From Phymorhynchus buccinoides (Eukaryota > Mollusca > Gastropoda > Neogastropoda > Raphitomidae): a DNA stretch of 64,000 nucleotides. Of the stretch, positions 36,700 through 47,460 are shown piece after piece. The position numbers were made by a program, and so were the translations under genes. Location of the stretch: the NCBI GenBank assembly GCA_017654935.2, contig CM065683.1:1468799-1532798 (forward strand), read 5' to 3'. Below the pieces are notes generated by a model. The model was not told the DNA's origin and ran no database searches. It saw only the letters and a program-made list of their open reading frames with translations. The first letter of the stretch is position 1; every line of letters begins with the position of its first letter.

Positions 36700-37612
36700 A
36701 GAAGTTCTGACACCAAGTTTGAGAGAGGACAGAATTCTTTCCGGGGGTGGGCAGAAAACCTGAAACGACTCGGTGTCGCAAGATCATGCCCAGATATTTG
36801 AACGATGAAGAGGGGACAAATCCGACTTCTCATGGTTGATGTGAAGCCCAGGGCCGTGGAGAGACTGAGAGGAGCTCCGTTGTTGGGAGGTGAGGGACAA
36901 CGGAAGACGCGTACGCAAGCAACAGCCAAGTCGTCGATGGGGGGGTGGGGGGGGGTGGGGGGAGGGGTTGTGGGGCGTGAGACTAGAACTTTAACCTCAA
37001 GCCCGAGCCGGCCAGGCTGCCATTTTCTGCGTCACCCCTTGGTGACGCATCCAAGGCGCCAGGGAAAGGCCGAAAGGAGGGATGGAAACATGGTAGACAA
37101 GGCTTGCCAACGAAAACGAAGAAACTTGCGACGAGCTGGGTGTGAACTCTCGACACAGGAATTGGTAAGCAGTACGCGTACGTTCGATGGAGGTGGCCCT
37201 AGTCTCAGACTGGAGAACGCAAAGGCCCTGAGGTTGGCCGCCGTTCCTCTTTGAAACTGCATTCCTTGAAAACGTGTTTAGAGGAGACAAAGTCCAGAAG
37301 ACGGTCTGAAGCCGGCCTGTCTGTCTGGTGAACAGTGAATAAGCGGGGAATGAAACCGGACTGTGGATCGTTCACGATCGTAACCGCGACCTTCAAGAGA
37401 AGGCCTGTCCACTCGTCTGGAGGATCCCCAGAACGGACAGGATGCGAGTTGATGGAGGAAAGAGACAGGGGGCCAGAGAAAGCCGGGGGTTCCTGATTCG
37501 GAATTGAACTGGAAAGCCGTCCCCGCCACAACTCCGTAGAAAATCCAAGCACATTCCCCACAGAACTTGTGCCAACGCTGGATAGACGCCCCGTAGAGAG
37601 ATCCACACTCAC
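36700..37612 (-). pseudogene. DIRS-like reverse transcriptase, frame-disrupted
   Basis: Pieces in three frames, in order: VTIVNDPQSGFIPRLFTVHQ (37612-37205), the entry of the RT fingers; LNTFSRNAVSKRNGGQP and PFGLSLAPW (37290-36997), with the matching RRKFLRFRWQ in the neighbouring frame (37262-37032); and IDDLAVACVRVFR near 36936, the active-site box with its two Asp retained. The set RKFLRFxW, LPFGLSxAPW and xxDD is characteristic of DIRS-type RT. At least three frame changes make it inactive. Confidence 0.75.
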
Positions 37613-38805
37613 GACACTAGAACGCCTGATTGGGGGATCCGGGCCGTTGCGGGGAAACTACTGAAAAAAAGCTGTTTCTTGGACAGAGTCGGCCTCCTCG
37701 TTCCACGAGAAGACTGAGAAGGGGCCTCCAAGGCCTTGAACGGGGGAGGAGGATAGAGGCGTGATCTGACACTCTTAGAGCGGGACGCGAGTACCCAGCT
37801 CTGAAGGGACTTCCTGAAGCCAAAACGGTGGCGCGAGGAGGGTCCTGACTGCGGACGAACACGGGCTGTTGGGGCAGCGGGGGACTGGTTCAACAGGGGC
37901 CACCGATAGATAGCTCCTGTATCAGCTGGTACTTCACCTCTTGATGAGGACTCTGAGAACTTGCGGCAACTGATTCTTCCGCCAAAACAGTCCCTGACTC
38001 TCGGAAGCGACAGAGAGCGCCAAAAGCTCCTTTTCTGGACGAACGAGATTGTTGCTGCGTCAATAGAAATAGAAAATCCCGGCCAAGCACAGGTTTGAAC
38101 CTTAAAACCGTAGCCGGACGATCAGCAGAGGATCTGCGAGCACATTGCCCGATAAGGGCCAGAGAGACCTCCAACGGGAAGCATTCATCCACTTGATCGA
38201 AAAACGAAAATCCGCCAGGTGAATCAGAGGCTGATGGTGCTAGCAGACTCGCCAAGGTTTGCAAACGATGGAGAGGTGGCCATCGCCAAAGGCCCGGATG
38301 AGAACCAGACAGAGATCCTCGAGAGGACTTGAAGGACGGAAGGCTTGAACTGGGACGGGGAGGAACAGCAGCAGGACCCCCCAAGGGACTCCACCTCGCA
38401 GCGTAGAAGGGTTTGGAGACGGAGGGGAAAGGCAGGTATTCCGATCTGTAGGGAAGAAGGGTTGAATGCAGGTACCACAAAAGGAACGCGAACGAGACGA
38501 ACCCGTGGATGAGAAACGCCCAAGATTAGCGTCTCAGCATATCTGTTCAAACGAAGACCTTGCGGTCTCAAAGTGAACTCAGCTGTTAACAAGGCCGTAA
38601 TCCTCCAGGAAGAGAGGGGGATTGGAGAGTCAAAGAGCTCTTGGAACTTGCTGAACGAGAGCACAACCGCCGCGATCAGTGAGCGGACTACATGATGGGA
38701 GGAACGCCCAAGGTGACCACGTAAGGGCACGATTCGAGACGCAACATGCTGTGAGAAGACCTCGAAGCCGTAAGTACACTGTTTGATGAGTGAGGGACCC
38801 TCCAA
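37609..38805 (-). pseudogene. DIRS-like gag region remnants
   Basis: Frames 38805-38224, 38480-37890 and 37893-37609. The last is rich in Ser, Arg and Pro, with TARVRPQSGPSSRHRFGF, which fits the basic C-terminal part of a DIRS gag ahead of the RT. No enzymatic domain. The upstream part is covered by a tandem duplication. Confidence 0.5.
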
Positions 38806-40690
38806 CGGAGGTCCAGTTGCCAGCCGAACTCATAGATCGGACGGAAAAGCTCAGAGAATTCCTGGAGGGGTCTGGCACGTTGAATGCTTCTGATAAGGAG
38901 AGGCCCAGAGAGTTAACACACGTGGAGGGCCATGCCTGAAGAAGGGGCTCCTCTCCGCAGGTAGGGAGTGCAATGAGGATCTGCTGAACAGTGCCGGCCG
39001 GAACAGCCCGGGTCTCTCGGAGACAGATTGGCACCCTCCGTGAAAGCGGGACCATTACGGTTGACCAATGACCGGAGCTAGGAAACGAACCGGAAATTTC
39101 ATCATCGGAGTTGTTTTCCTTGGTTCTAGTTGCTCTGAATGTCCTTTCCCGGTTATGGTCCGCGTTGGCCAAGCAAGCCGGGAGACAAACCGGGAGACGA
39201 GAAAACCAGGGAGGGAGCAAAGGATGTACCGAGGGTAAGCACCGGGTGGAGAAACCGGAGGAAAACGCGTCTGCACACAGACCGGAGAAGCGATTGTTTC
39301 CGGTGGGTGCGGCGGGGACTGCCAAGAGGCCCCAACCGCGCCGTGCCAGGCATCACTGGGAGAGCACCATCCCCGGAGGGGGGTATGGAGCTCGTCTATT
39401 CGGTATGAAGGTGGCCCCTTGCACGCCGACCGAGTTGACTGTCTCTGTACACCGTCGAACCGTCGAACTGAGTGGAGGATTTGGAGCCCAGGAACTGTAG
39501 GAGAAGGGAACAGGGTCCTCCGCTTTCAACGATCGGGGATTGGTAACCCTCCAGGTACCCACGGATGTATTGCCTTGACAGACTGGCCAGTCTGGGACAG
39601 ACCGGAGTCACTCTGTCACTAGGCAGGCTGCCCGGAGGGGAGCCTCTCCGTTCAGAAAACATCCATGCCTACAGGCCGGAAGGAAACCAGCAGGGAGGGG
39701 AGCGGGAGTCCATCCCGTTGAGATGGTTGACGCATGGCCTTTAGTGACAAGGGCCTCCTGGAGGCAAGCCGTTTCGTGAACAGACAGACAAAATCTTGAG
39801 AAGACTCTGAACCGAAGACTCTGTTTGAGAGTGAGGGACCTCCAACTGAGGGAACCAGCTCCATGTCCGACTCATAGTCAGACTGAAACCCAGAGGAAGA
39901 TCCTGTCGGAGGTGGTCTAGCCGTTGAAGCTTCTGATACCCGACGAGCCCAAAGAGTCGAAACACCACTGGAGGGCCATGCCTGGAAGAGGGCTCTGCCG
40001 GTAGGGAGTGAGAAGGATCTCTGAACACCGGCAGGAACCGGGAGAGACGTGGAACGCCCTCCGTGCGAGCGGGACATTCCCGGTGTGACCCAAACCAGAG
40101 GAACGAACCGGAAATTCATCATGAGGCTGTTTTCCGGTTCTAGACGAACTCTTTCCCGGTATGCCCGTGATTGACCAGAGCAACCGGGAGACAACCGGGA
40201 GAAAACGGATGAAACCGGGTAAGCACCGGGAGAACCGGAGGAAACCGTCTCACAACCGGGAGAAGCGATTTTCCGGTTGCGGCGGGACTGCCAAGAAAAC
40301 CCCAACCGCGCGAAGTGCCAAACCGAGGGGGTGGACGAAGCCATCCCCCGGGAGGGGGGTATGGACTCTTTATCGGTATTGAAGGTGCCCCGCACCGACC
40401 GAATTGACTGTCCTGGTAACGAACTCCCTCGAAATGACAATGAGGATTTGAGCCCGGACTCAGGAAGAGGAAACAGGCCGTTCCCGATCCTGGAGGTACC
40501 TCCCAGGTAAGCACCGGAACGATTGCACCAGACAGACTGGCCAGTCTGGTGACAGAGGAGTCACCTCTGTCACTAGGCCAAGCTCCCCGGAGGGGAGCCT
40601 GGAAAATTCAAGAAAACATCATGAATGACACAGGCCGGTGCACCAGAGGTGGAGAGGGATTTCCTATCCCTGTTGAAGTTGACGCTGGCC
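38780..40690. repeat. Diverged tandem duplication of about 0.95 kb inside the DIRS-like element
   Basis: Parallel landmarks: TGAGTGAGGGACC(C)TCCAAC (38788 and 39830), GGAGGGCCATGCCTG (38923 and 39970), GGAGGGGGGTATGGA (39374 and 40351) and CAGACTGGCCAGTCTGG (39579 and 40529). The copies differ by many substitutions and indels. Confidence 0.8.
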
Positions 40691-40976
40691 TTAGTGGACA
40701 AGGGCCTACTGGAAGCAAGCCTGTGAACAGAAGAAGAAGAGAGGGTTGCGCCAGTGACAGTCTCACAAGAAGAGACAACTGTAAGGCACCCTCTCTGACC
40801 TAAACATAGAACCGAAAAATTTGAAGATTCTGTCGAAGCGAAAGGGAGAGACCCTGAAACCCGAAGAGTCCAAGTGACTTTTGAAAGCGTCGTAAAAAGC
40901 CTGGGAGTCCAATGGAAAAGGAGGTAGGAGCAATAACCTCCAAAGGGAGAGAAACTGGAATGGGCTCCAAAACCGG

Positions 40977-41243
40977 TTAGGCCGGTGTAACCGAAACGGA
41001 CTGAGACTGAGACTGAGAATGAGGCTGCTTGCTCGAACGAGACGAGGATTTGTGAGATGTATTTAGAAGAGGAGGGTCTAGAGAAGATTTCGAGAACCTG
41101 CCCAAAGGGTCCCTAGCGAGAGCAGAAGGGTCATCCGACTTGGAAACAGAAACAAGAGAAGCAGAATGCTGCTTTGCCCGAAGTGGGAACCGAGGGGGTG
41201 GAAGAAGCACATAATGGCCGAAACACACCCCGAACACGAACAA
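40977..41243 (-). pseudogene. Ser/Gln-rich frame at the 5' end of the DIRS-like element
   Basis: An 88-residue frame with HKSSSRSSKQPHSQSQSQSV, close to the upstream terminal repeat where gag should start. No recognised domain. Confidence 0.35.
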
Positions 41244-41430
41244 GAGAGTGAACTAAATAATTTTGAACTAAAACGAACACCCAGTAAATGACAATGAAAT
41301 AATATCGATAGGAAGACTAACAGCCTTCCCAAGAAACGAAATAGAACAAAGCTAAGCACGGAACGAACCCACCAGAAAGACAAGAGTCAGAAAAGGCGGA
41401 GCAGGGTAGGCCCAGGTGTGGAAGTATGGC

Positions 41431-41607
41431 TGGAAAATTCAAGAATGACATGTCCGGTGCCCCGGGTGCAGCGTCATACCCGGAAGTAAGGGGAGTCACT
41501 CCCGCTACTCCCTGCGGTATGGGTGCAGTCCCATGGGGCCACTTTCGTTTTAGCCTATGTCGCTAGGGTAAGGTTACAGGTTGTTTTAGGCTAATGCAGT
41601 TGTTTTG
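41431..41607. repeat. Right inverted terminal repeat of the DIRS-like element
   Basis: Complement of 33657-33850, ending GGCTAATGCAGTTGTTTTG. The adjacent outward sequence TTAAATTAGA also occurs beside a similar terminus at 47365-47425. Confidence 0.9.
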
Positions 41608-41814
41608 AGTGTTGTTATAGTACGGATTAAATTAGAGTGGATGATTTTTGAGGTCCTTCATACATGGAGGGGTCTGATAAGGGAGGTATATTTTAATACT
41701 TACAAAGAAGGCCAATGTTTCATAGATGTAGGTTTTATGTGGGAGGGAGTCTGCACATGGGGGGTCTTATAAGGGAGGTTCCAATGCATTCTAAAAACTG
41801 CCCAGGGTTTAGTT

Positions 41815-42390
41815 CCAGGTACACAAAATACCTTCACACACAGCACACAATGTGCGCACACACACACACTGACCCCCCTTCAGCTCCATGCCATAAAATA
41901 CCTTCACACACAGCACACCCCCCCCCTGCGCACACACCACACACACATGCCCCCCTTTCAGCTCCATGCCATAAAACTGCACACACAGCACACAATGTGC
42001 ACCACACACACACACTGCCCACCCTTCAGCTCCATGCCATAAAATACCTTCACACACAGCACACAATGTGCACACACACACACACTGACCCCCCTTCAGC
42101 TCCATGCCATAAAATACCTTCACACACAGCACACAATGTGCACACACACACACACTGACCCCCCTTCAGCTCCATGCCATAAAATACCTTCACACACAGC
42201 ACACAATGTGCGCACACACACACACTGACCCCCCTTCAGCTCCATGCCATAAAATACCTTCACACACAGCACACAATGTGCGCACACACACACACTGACC
42301 CCCCTTCAGCTCCATGCCATAAAATACCTTCACACACAGCACACAATGAGCACACACACACACACACTGGACCCCCCGTCAGCTCCATGC
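41815..42390. repeat. About 63-bp minisatellite, possibly from an unplaced PAN2 exon border
   Basis: Eight or nine units. On the minus strand each reads GGCATGGAGCTGAAGGG then GGTCAGTGTGTGTG and CTGTGTGTGAAGGTA. GMELKG followed by a GTCAGT donor would fit the end of the PAN2 exon that should lie here (after a conserved ...INC... strand), but the rest of that exon was not found. Confidence 0.85.
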
Positions 42391-43640
42391 CTAGTAGAGG
42401 CAGTCATGGCATATTGCGACAGGTGTCTCCATAGACGACACTGCGTCCTGCTTTTGGCTGGGCTGGAAGGGTTGGCTTTCTATCCCACGATGCCGAACTG
42501 CGCTCCATGTGTAAATACTAATCCTCATGCATTAGAAATCCTGTCTTGCAGGATCGTGCCAGAAATGCTGCTAGCACAGACAGCAATCCCCAGCAATCAC
42601 AGCAGAACGAGTCGACTTACAATCAGCATGTCAGTAGGCGGCTACGCCTGCATTGCTTTGAATCTTACAGGATTTAATTTTTATATTAGATGTTTTTAAC
42701 GAATGTATTAAATTGTCGTGTATTTACGCAGCACACTAGCCATTAACACTAGTGCGAAACACTGCATAACATACTCTGGTCCATAGTACTGCCGTAGTAA
42801 GCTGGTATCGTCTATACATATGCAATGCCAGTAGATACGATAGCAACACTTCGAAATATATACTGTGATCAATATTATACTGTCACATCATAGTCAAGAT
42901 GTTCATAACAGTGTATACGCAGAATGTACACGGTTTGTATGTACGACATCTATGTGATGTTCGACTTCTGCGCACTGTGCACTAACTTAGCTCGAACGAA
43001 ATTCGAATTCGAACACTAGGAGGTTCTCGTGAATGTCTCTTAAAATTAAAGCAAACGCTTGAGCCAGGCCCATCCCAGTGGAGATAATTCCATGCACTCT
43101 CGCCATGTTCCCACAACAGTCCATCATTACATTAGCAATCGATGGTGCACATACTACATTCGCTCCTTCGCACAACTGTAATCCCCCCCCATAAATTAAC
43201 TTATCTTGTAGCTATATAGCAGCACACGCCTGTTCCGTGGTTTACATGCACACAAAGAGAAAACTGAAGTCTGCATGTCTCAGCACATACAATACAAATA
43301 CGACACTGTTTGAATACTGCTCGCAGTCGTGCATCACGATAACGGTCGTGCTGTAATGACTAGTCGACATGCGCTATGACCAGTCACCAATCAGCCGTAA
43401 ATTGCTCATCTATTCAGAGTGCGAATTGGAGAGCCGTACAGTCATCTGTCTACCAGCTCTGAACAGCCAGACAAGAGGCGTTCACGCAGGCAGCCATTGA
43501 CACAATCGCGCTTGTAGAATTCCACCCGTCTCGCTGCCGCTATCGCCAGCAACCATGCAGATTACACAAACAAACACCGGTTTCTCATTTACTCCTGTGC
43601 CAGCATGTCTGGCGAAAAGCACACAAACGTCTCTGACAGT
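42391..43640. other. PAN2 intron, no recognisable gene
   Basis: Unique-looking sequence. Small frames at 42987-43175 and 43482-43670 (minus) show no family. The exon expected between the exons at 44695 and 32580 should be in 32.6-44.7 kb but could not be identified here. Confidence 0.5.
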
Positions 43641-43674
43641 CTGGAAAGAGTTACCACAACCCTTTGTCACTCTT

Positions 43675-43765
43675 GGCGCTGCACTAGCGGTGACATGTTC
43701 TCCAGGTGGGAGCAGCCCAAGATTTCTTCACAGAGACGAGTCTCTGTGACAATAAAAGTACCACC
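43675..43765 (+). mobile_element. SINE 3'-tail fragment
   Basis: TCTCCAGGTGGGAGCAGCCC and CACAGAGACGAGTCTCTGTG repeat the tail domain of the SINE at 29655-30060. Confidence 0.7.
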
Positions 43766-43964
43766 AATACCAATTTAACAGTACCTGCTTGATGGAAGAT
43801 ATGTTGCCATGGCATGAGGCTGTGTCAGACCAGTTGACATAAGCTAGAACACCAAGGCTACAATCAAAATGTTGTCATGTTCTGCATAGTTATGCGGGGA
43901 TTGTCTTTAGCCATGACAAGCTCCTAGCATAACATCATCAGTCTAAAATCTTAAATCCTAAAAA

Positions 43965-44694
43965 TGTAGCAACAACAAACAGAATATAATACTGACTCAC
44001 AGATAAATTGACTCACGTGCTGCATGCTGCAACAACAAACAGAATATAATACCGACTCACAGATAAATTGACTCACGTGCTGCATGCAGCAACAACAAAC
44101 GAATATAATACTGACTGACCAATAAATGGACAGATAGACAGACAGACACACTGACTTACATGCTGCGTGTATCGGGCACAAGCAAACAGGACACACTTAT
44201 GTGCTGTGTGCATCGGGCACAAACAAACAGAACATAATTACATGCTGCGTGTATCGGGCACAATAAAACAGGACACACTTACATGCTGCGTGTATCGGGC
44301 ACAAACAAACAGAACACACTGACTTACATGCTGGGTGTATCGGGCACAAACAGAACACACTGACTTACATGCTGCGTGTATCGGGCACAAACAAACAGAA
44401 CACACTGACTTACATGCTGGGTGTATCGGGCACAAACAGAACACACTGACTTACATGCTGCGTGTATCGGGCACAAACAAACAGGACACACTCACGTGCT
44501 GCGTGTATCGGGCACAAACAAACAGAACACTCACATGCTGGGTGTATCGGGCACAAACAGAACACACTCACATGCTGGGTGTATTGGGCACAAACAAACA
44601 GAACACACTGACTTACATGCTGGGTGTATCGGGCACAAACAGAACACACTCACATGCTGCGTGTATCGGGCACAAACAAACAGGACACACTTAC
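43965..44694. repeat. Minisatellite of a PAN2 exon end and splice donor (42-60-bp units)
   Basis: About 14 copies. On the minus strand each unit reads CGATACACGCAGCATGTAAG, i.e. the last codons (RYTQH) and donor GTAAGT of the exon at 44695-44807, followed by TGTTTGTTTGTGCC. The copies at 43965-44110 are more diverged (GCAGCACGTGAGTC). Confidence 0.92.
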
Positions 44695-44807
44695 ATGCTG
44701 CGTGTATCGGCCACAGTCGTTGCACCAGGTTTGCATGGGGCTCTCTGAGGTCAGACTGTGATGCAGCACCTCACCAAAGGTCATCTTTCTGTAGCCCTCC
44801 CCCGACC
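44695..44807 (-). CDS. PAN2: PAN2 exon (UCH-like domain, zinc site), 113 bp
   Basis: Acceptor TGGGCAG at 44808-44814, donor CAGCAT|GTAAGTGTG. It enters after one base of a codon and ends in phase 0, giving EGYRKMTFGEVLHHSLTSES and QTWCNDCGRYTQH. This matches PAN2 ...YxFxxVLxxSI...QAWCDxCxKYQ..., whose Cys-x2-Cys pair contributes to a structural zinc site of the UCH-like domain. The exon sequence TTTGGTGAGGTG itself contains a GTGAGG donor-like site. Both borders are amplified: acceptor copies at 44808-45540, donor copies at 43965-44694. The upstream exon joins correctly only if its array-type end (without an extra base) is used. Confidence 0.9.
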
Positions 44808-45540
44808 CTGCCCACATTTCACAACACCGTCATGAATGAGTTAACACCTCACCAAAGGTCACCTTCCTACAGCCCTCCCCCGACCCTGTCCACATTCCAC
44901 AACACCGTCATCAATGAGTTAACACCTCACCAAAGGTCACCTTCCTACAGCCCTCCCCCGACCCTGCCCACATTTCACAACACCGTCATCAATGAGTTAA
45001 CACCTCACCAAAGGTCACCTTCCTACAGCCCTCCCCCGACTCTGTCCACATTTCACAACACCGTCATCAATGAGTTAACACCTCACCAAAGGTCACCTTC
45101 CTACAGCCCTCCCCCGACTGTCCACATTTCACAACACCGTCATGAATGAGTTAACACCTCACCAAAGGTCACCTTCCTACAGCCCTCCCCCGACTCTGTC
45201 CACATTTCACAACACCGTCATCAATGAGTTAACACCTCACCAAAGGTCACCTTCCTACAGCCCTCCCCCGACTCTGTCCACATTTCACAACACCGTCATG
45301 AATGAGTTAACACCTCACCAAAGGTCACCTTCCTACAGCCCTCCCCCGACCCTGTCCACATTCCACAACACCGTCATCAATGAGTTAACACCTCACCAAA
45401 GGTCACCTTCCTACAGCCCTCCCCCGACCCTGTCCACATTCCACAACACCGTCATCAATGAGTTAACACCTCACCAAAGGTCACCTTCCTACAGCCCTCC
45501 CCCGACCCTGTCCACATTCCACAACACCGTCATCAATGAC
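44808..45540. repeat. Acceptor-side 78-bp minisatellite from a PAN2 exon start
   Basis: About nine copies. On the minus strand each reads GAAATGTGGACAG, then the exon start TCGGGGGAGGGCTGTAGGAA and ACCTTTGGTGAGG, then GTTAACTCATTGATGACGG. It repeats the acceptor and first about 36 bp of the exon at 44695-44807. Unit length divisible by 3 gives a long spurious frame. Confidence 0.95.
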
Positions 45541-45662
45541 TTAAGGATGGTCATCTTGGTCTGTTCGTCCTTCACTCTCTCTCTCTCTCCCTCTCTCTCT
45601 CCATACACTGACCAGGGAGGGGTGGAGGGGGGTAGTTAAGGATGGTCATCTTGGTCTGTTCG

Positions 45663-45704
<42 letters not shown>

Positions 45705-45965
45705 CTGACCAGGGAGGGGTGGAGGGGGGTAGTTAAGGATGGTCATCTTGGTCTGTTCGTCCTTCACTCTCTCTCTCTCTCCCTCTCTCTCTCTCTCCAT
45801 ACACTGACCAGGGAGGGGTGGAGGGGGGTAGGTAAGGATGGTCATCTTGATCTGTTCGTCCTTCACTCTCTCTCTCTCTCACTCTCTCTCTCTCTCCCAT
45901 ACACTGACCAGGGAGGGGTGGAGGGGGGTAGGTAAGGATGGTCATCTTGATCTGTTCGTCCTTCA

Positions 45966-46004
<39 letters not shown>

Positions 46005-46517
46005 CTGACCAGGGAGGGGTGGAGGGGGGTAGGTAAGGATGGTCATCTTGGTCTGTTCGTCCTTCACTCTCTCTCTCTCTCTCCATACACTGACCAGGGA
46101 GGGGTGGAGGGGGGTAGTTAAGGATGGTCATCTTGATCTGTTCGTCCTTCACTCTCTCTCTCTCTCCATACACTGACCAGGGAGGGGTGGAGGGGGGTAG
46201 TTAAGGATGGTCATCTTGGTCTGTTCGTCCTTCACTCTCTCTCTCTCTCTCTCCATACACTGACCAGGGAGGGGTGGAAGGGGGTAGGTAAGGATGGTCA
46301 TCTTGGTCTGTTCGTCCTTCACTCACTCTCTCTCTCTCCATACACTGACCAGGGAGGGGTGGAGGGGGGTAGTTAAGGATGGTCATCTTGGTCTGTTCGT
46401 CCTTCACTCACTCTCTCTCTCTCCATACACTGACCAGGGAGGGGTGGAGGGGGGTAGTTAAGGATGGTCATCTTGGTCTGTTCGTCCTTCTCTCTCTCTC
46501 TCTCTCCATACACTGAC
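45541..46517. repeat. Donor-side 85-100-bp minisatellite from a PAN2 exon end, with (TC)n
   Basis: Eleven copies. On the minus strand each carries GAAGGACGAACAGACCAAG, ATGACCATCCTTA, CTACCCCCCTCCACCCCTCC and the donor CTG|GTCAGTGTATGG followed by a variable (AG)n. This is the end of the exon at 46518-46655. It directly abuts the acceptor-side array at 44808-45540. Confidence 0.95.
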
Positions 46518-46655
46518 CAGGGAGGGGTGGAGGGGGGTAGTTCAAGGATGGTCATCTTGGTCTGTTCGTCCTTCACGCTCTCTCGCCCACAGCGGCAGAC
46601 CAGCACAAAGCTGGTGCTGACGAAGAACAGGTCGCTGACGATGGACACCATCTTC
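46518..46655 (-). CDS. PAN2: PAN2 exon (UCH-like domain, CRCG zinc motif), 138 bp
   Basis: Acceptor TATCTTTCAG at 46656-46665, donor CTG|GTCAGTG. Entering after two bases of a codon, it encodes KMVSIVSDLFFVSTSFVLVC, RCGRE and SVKDEQTKMTIL, matching PAN2 ...VIxxLF...CRCGxET.... The CxC zinc-binding motif is present. In this exon-adjacent copy an extra base at 46543 (plus strand TTCAAGG, against TTAAGG in all the tandem copies) shifts the frame after TIL. The copies read TILNYPPPPLPG and join the next exon in phase. Either the base is an error or a downstream copy supplies the real donor. The exon start phase fits the exon at 48807-49066. Confidence 0.88.
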
Positions 46656-46665
46656 CTGAAAGATA

Positions 46666-46910
46666 CAAGCAAACTGGCGTGCTCAGACGCTATATCACCA
46701 GCCGCGCAGTCATACTCCGCAGTGACTATGTGCCCTCTGTGAAGCTCTCCTTTATGATTGGACCAATGTTCTGACCTCTCTCTTTCAGCAAACTGGCGTG
46801 TTCAGACGCTATATCACCAGCCGCGCAGTCATACTCCGCAGTGACTATGTGCCCTCTGTGAAGCTCTCCTTTATGATAGGACCAATGTTCTGACCTCTCT
46901 CTTTCAGTGT
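46666..46910. repeat. Two tandem copies of a 118-bp segment at a PAN2 acceptor
   Basis: CAAACTGGCGTG(C/T)TCAGACGC recurs at 46669 and about 46789. The second copy is preceded by CTCTCTTTCAG on the plus strand. Confidence 0.9.
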
Positions 46911-47339
46911 TAGTTTCGGGAGTGGTTCATATATGCTTTTCTCCCCCCATGGGGATACCGGGGGGGTGTCTTTTGAACAAATAGTTCCCCACCTTCTGGA
47001 AGTTCTGAGCTTGCAATTTCCTCTAATCTGTTACTCTCTTTGACTCTGCCTTTTCCCTTTTGCTTACTGTCATCTGCTATCTTACTGGTCCATTTTCCTG
47101 CCTTTTTTCTATAAATTCTTACAAAGATTTCTTCAGCCGAAGTCGGACATGCTGGGCCTAACTATTTCTTAGTTATGGCGCATAACGGCAGCATGACGCA
47201 TCTACGCTCATGTGACAGGAAACTGTCTGAGCGAACAAAGAAGAAGAAGATATGTTTTTCTAAGTTCTCAATGGAGGAGTTGTTTCACAACTAATTTACA
47301 CAATTTACTAATTTTACTGAGAAACATTATGATGGGGTG
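46911..47339. repeat. Dispersed repeat also found at 51150-51265
   Basis: AACAAATAGTTCC, TTCTGGAAGTT, GCATAACGG and ACGCATCTACGCTCATG blocks are shared with 51155-51250 in the same order. Nature unknown, with no coding capacity. Confidence 0.65.
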
Positions 47340-47460
47340 GGGTGGGGTATTTACATTATACCAGGTTTATTAGAGCTAATGCACATGTTTTAAGTGTTGG
47401 TAATGTATGGTTAAATTAGATTAGGGTTTTACACCCTCTTCGGCCTTTCGGCCATGTGGG
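47340..47460 (+). mobile_element. Fragment resembling a DIRS terminal repeat end
   Basis: GCTAATGCACATGTTTTAAG and GGTTAAATTAGATTAGG resemble 41590-41645 at the right end of the DIRS-like element. It may be the remnant of another copy. Confidence 0.5.

Larger units (their letters stand above)
33657..41607 (-). mobile_element. DIRS-like tyrosine-recombinase retrotransposon (decayed, about 7.95 kb)
   Basis: Bounded by inverted terminal repeats of about 180 bp (33657-33850 and 41431-41607) that start CAAAACAACTGCATTAGCC. Minus-strand order: Ser/Pro-rich gag-like region (41243 to about 37609), reverse transcriptase (about 37612-36700), DIRS-type RNase H (36428-36135), the conserved post-RNase H segment (36116-35448) and a probable tyrosine-recombinase remnant (35292-34867). 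Inverted terminal repeats, this domain order and no target-site duplication fit the DIRS superfamily, which inserts by a recombinase instead of an integrase. All frames are broken. A diverged tandem duplication of about 0.95 kb (about 38780-39720 and 39820-40690) enlarges it. It lies in a PAN2 intron in the same orientation as the gene. Confidence 0.85.

Noticed and set aside
42987..43670. Missing PAN2 exon in small minus-strand frames
   Set aside because: The residues do not match the expected PAN2 segment and the borders lack convincing splice sites.
44335..45639. Long Thr/His/Pro-rich open frames on the plus strand
   Set aside because: They are antisense translations of the splice-border arrays of the PAN2 exon at 44695-44807.
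47142..47260. PAN2 exon candidate near TTCTTCAGCCGAAGTCGG
   Set aside because: It belongs to the repeat shared with 51150-51265 and does not match PAN2.
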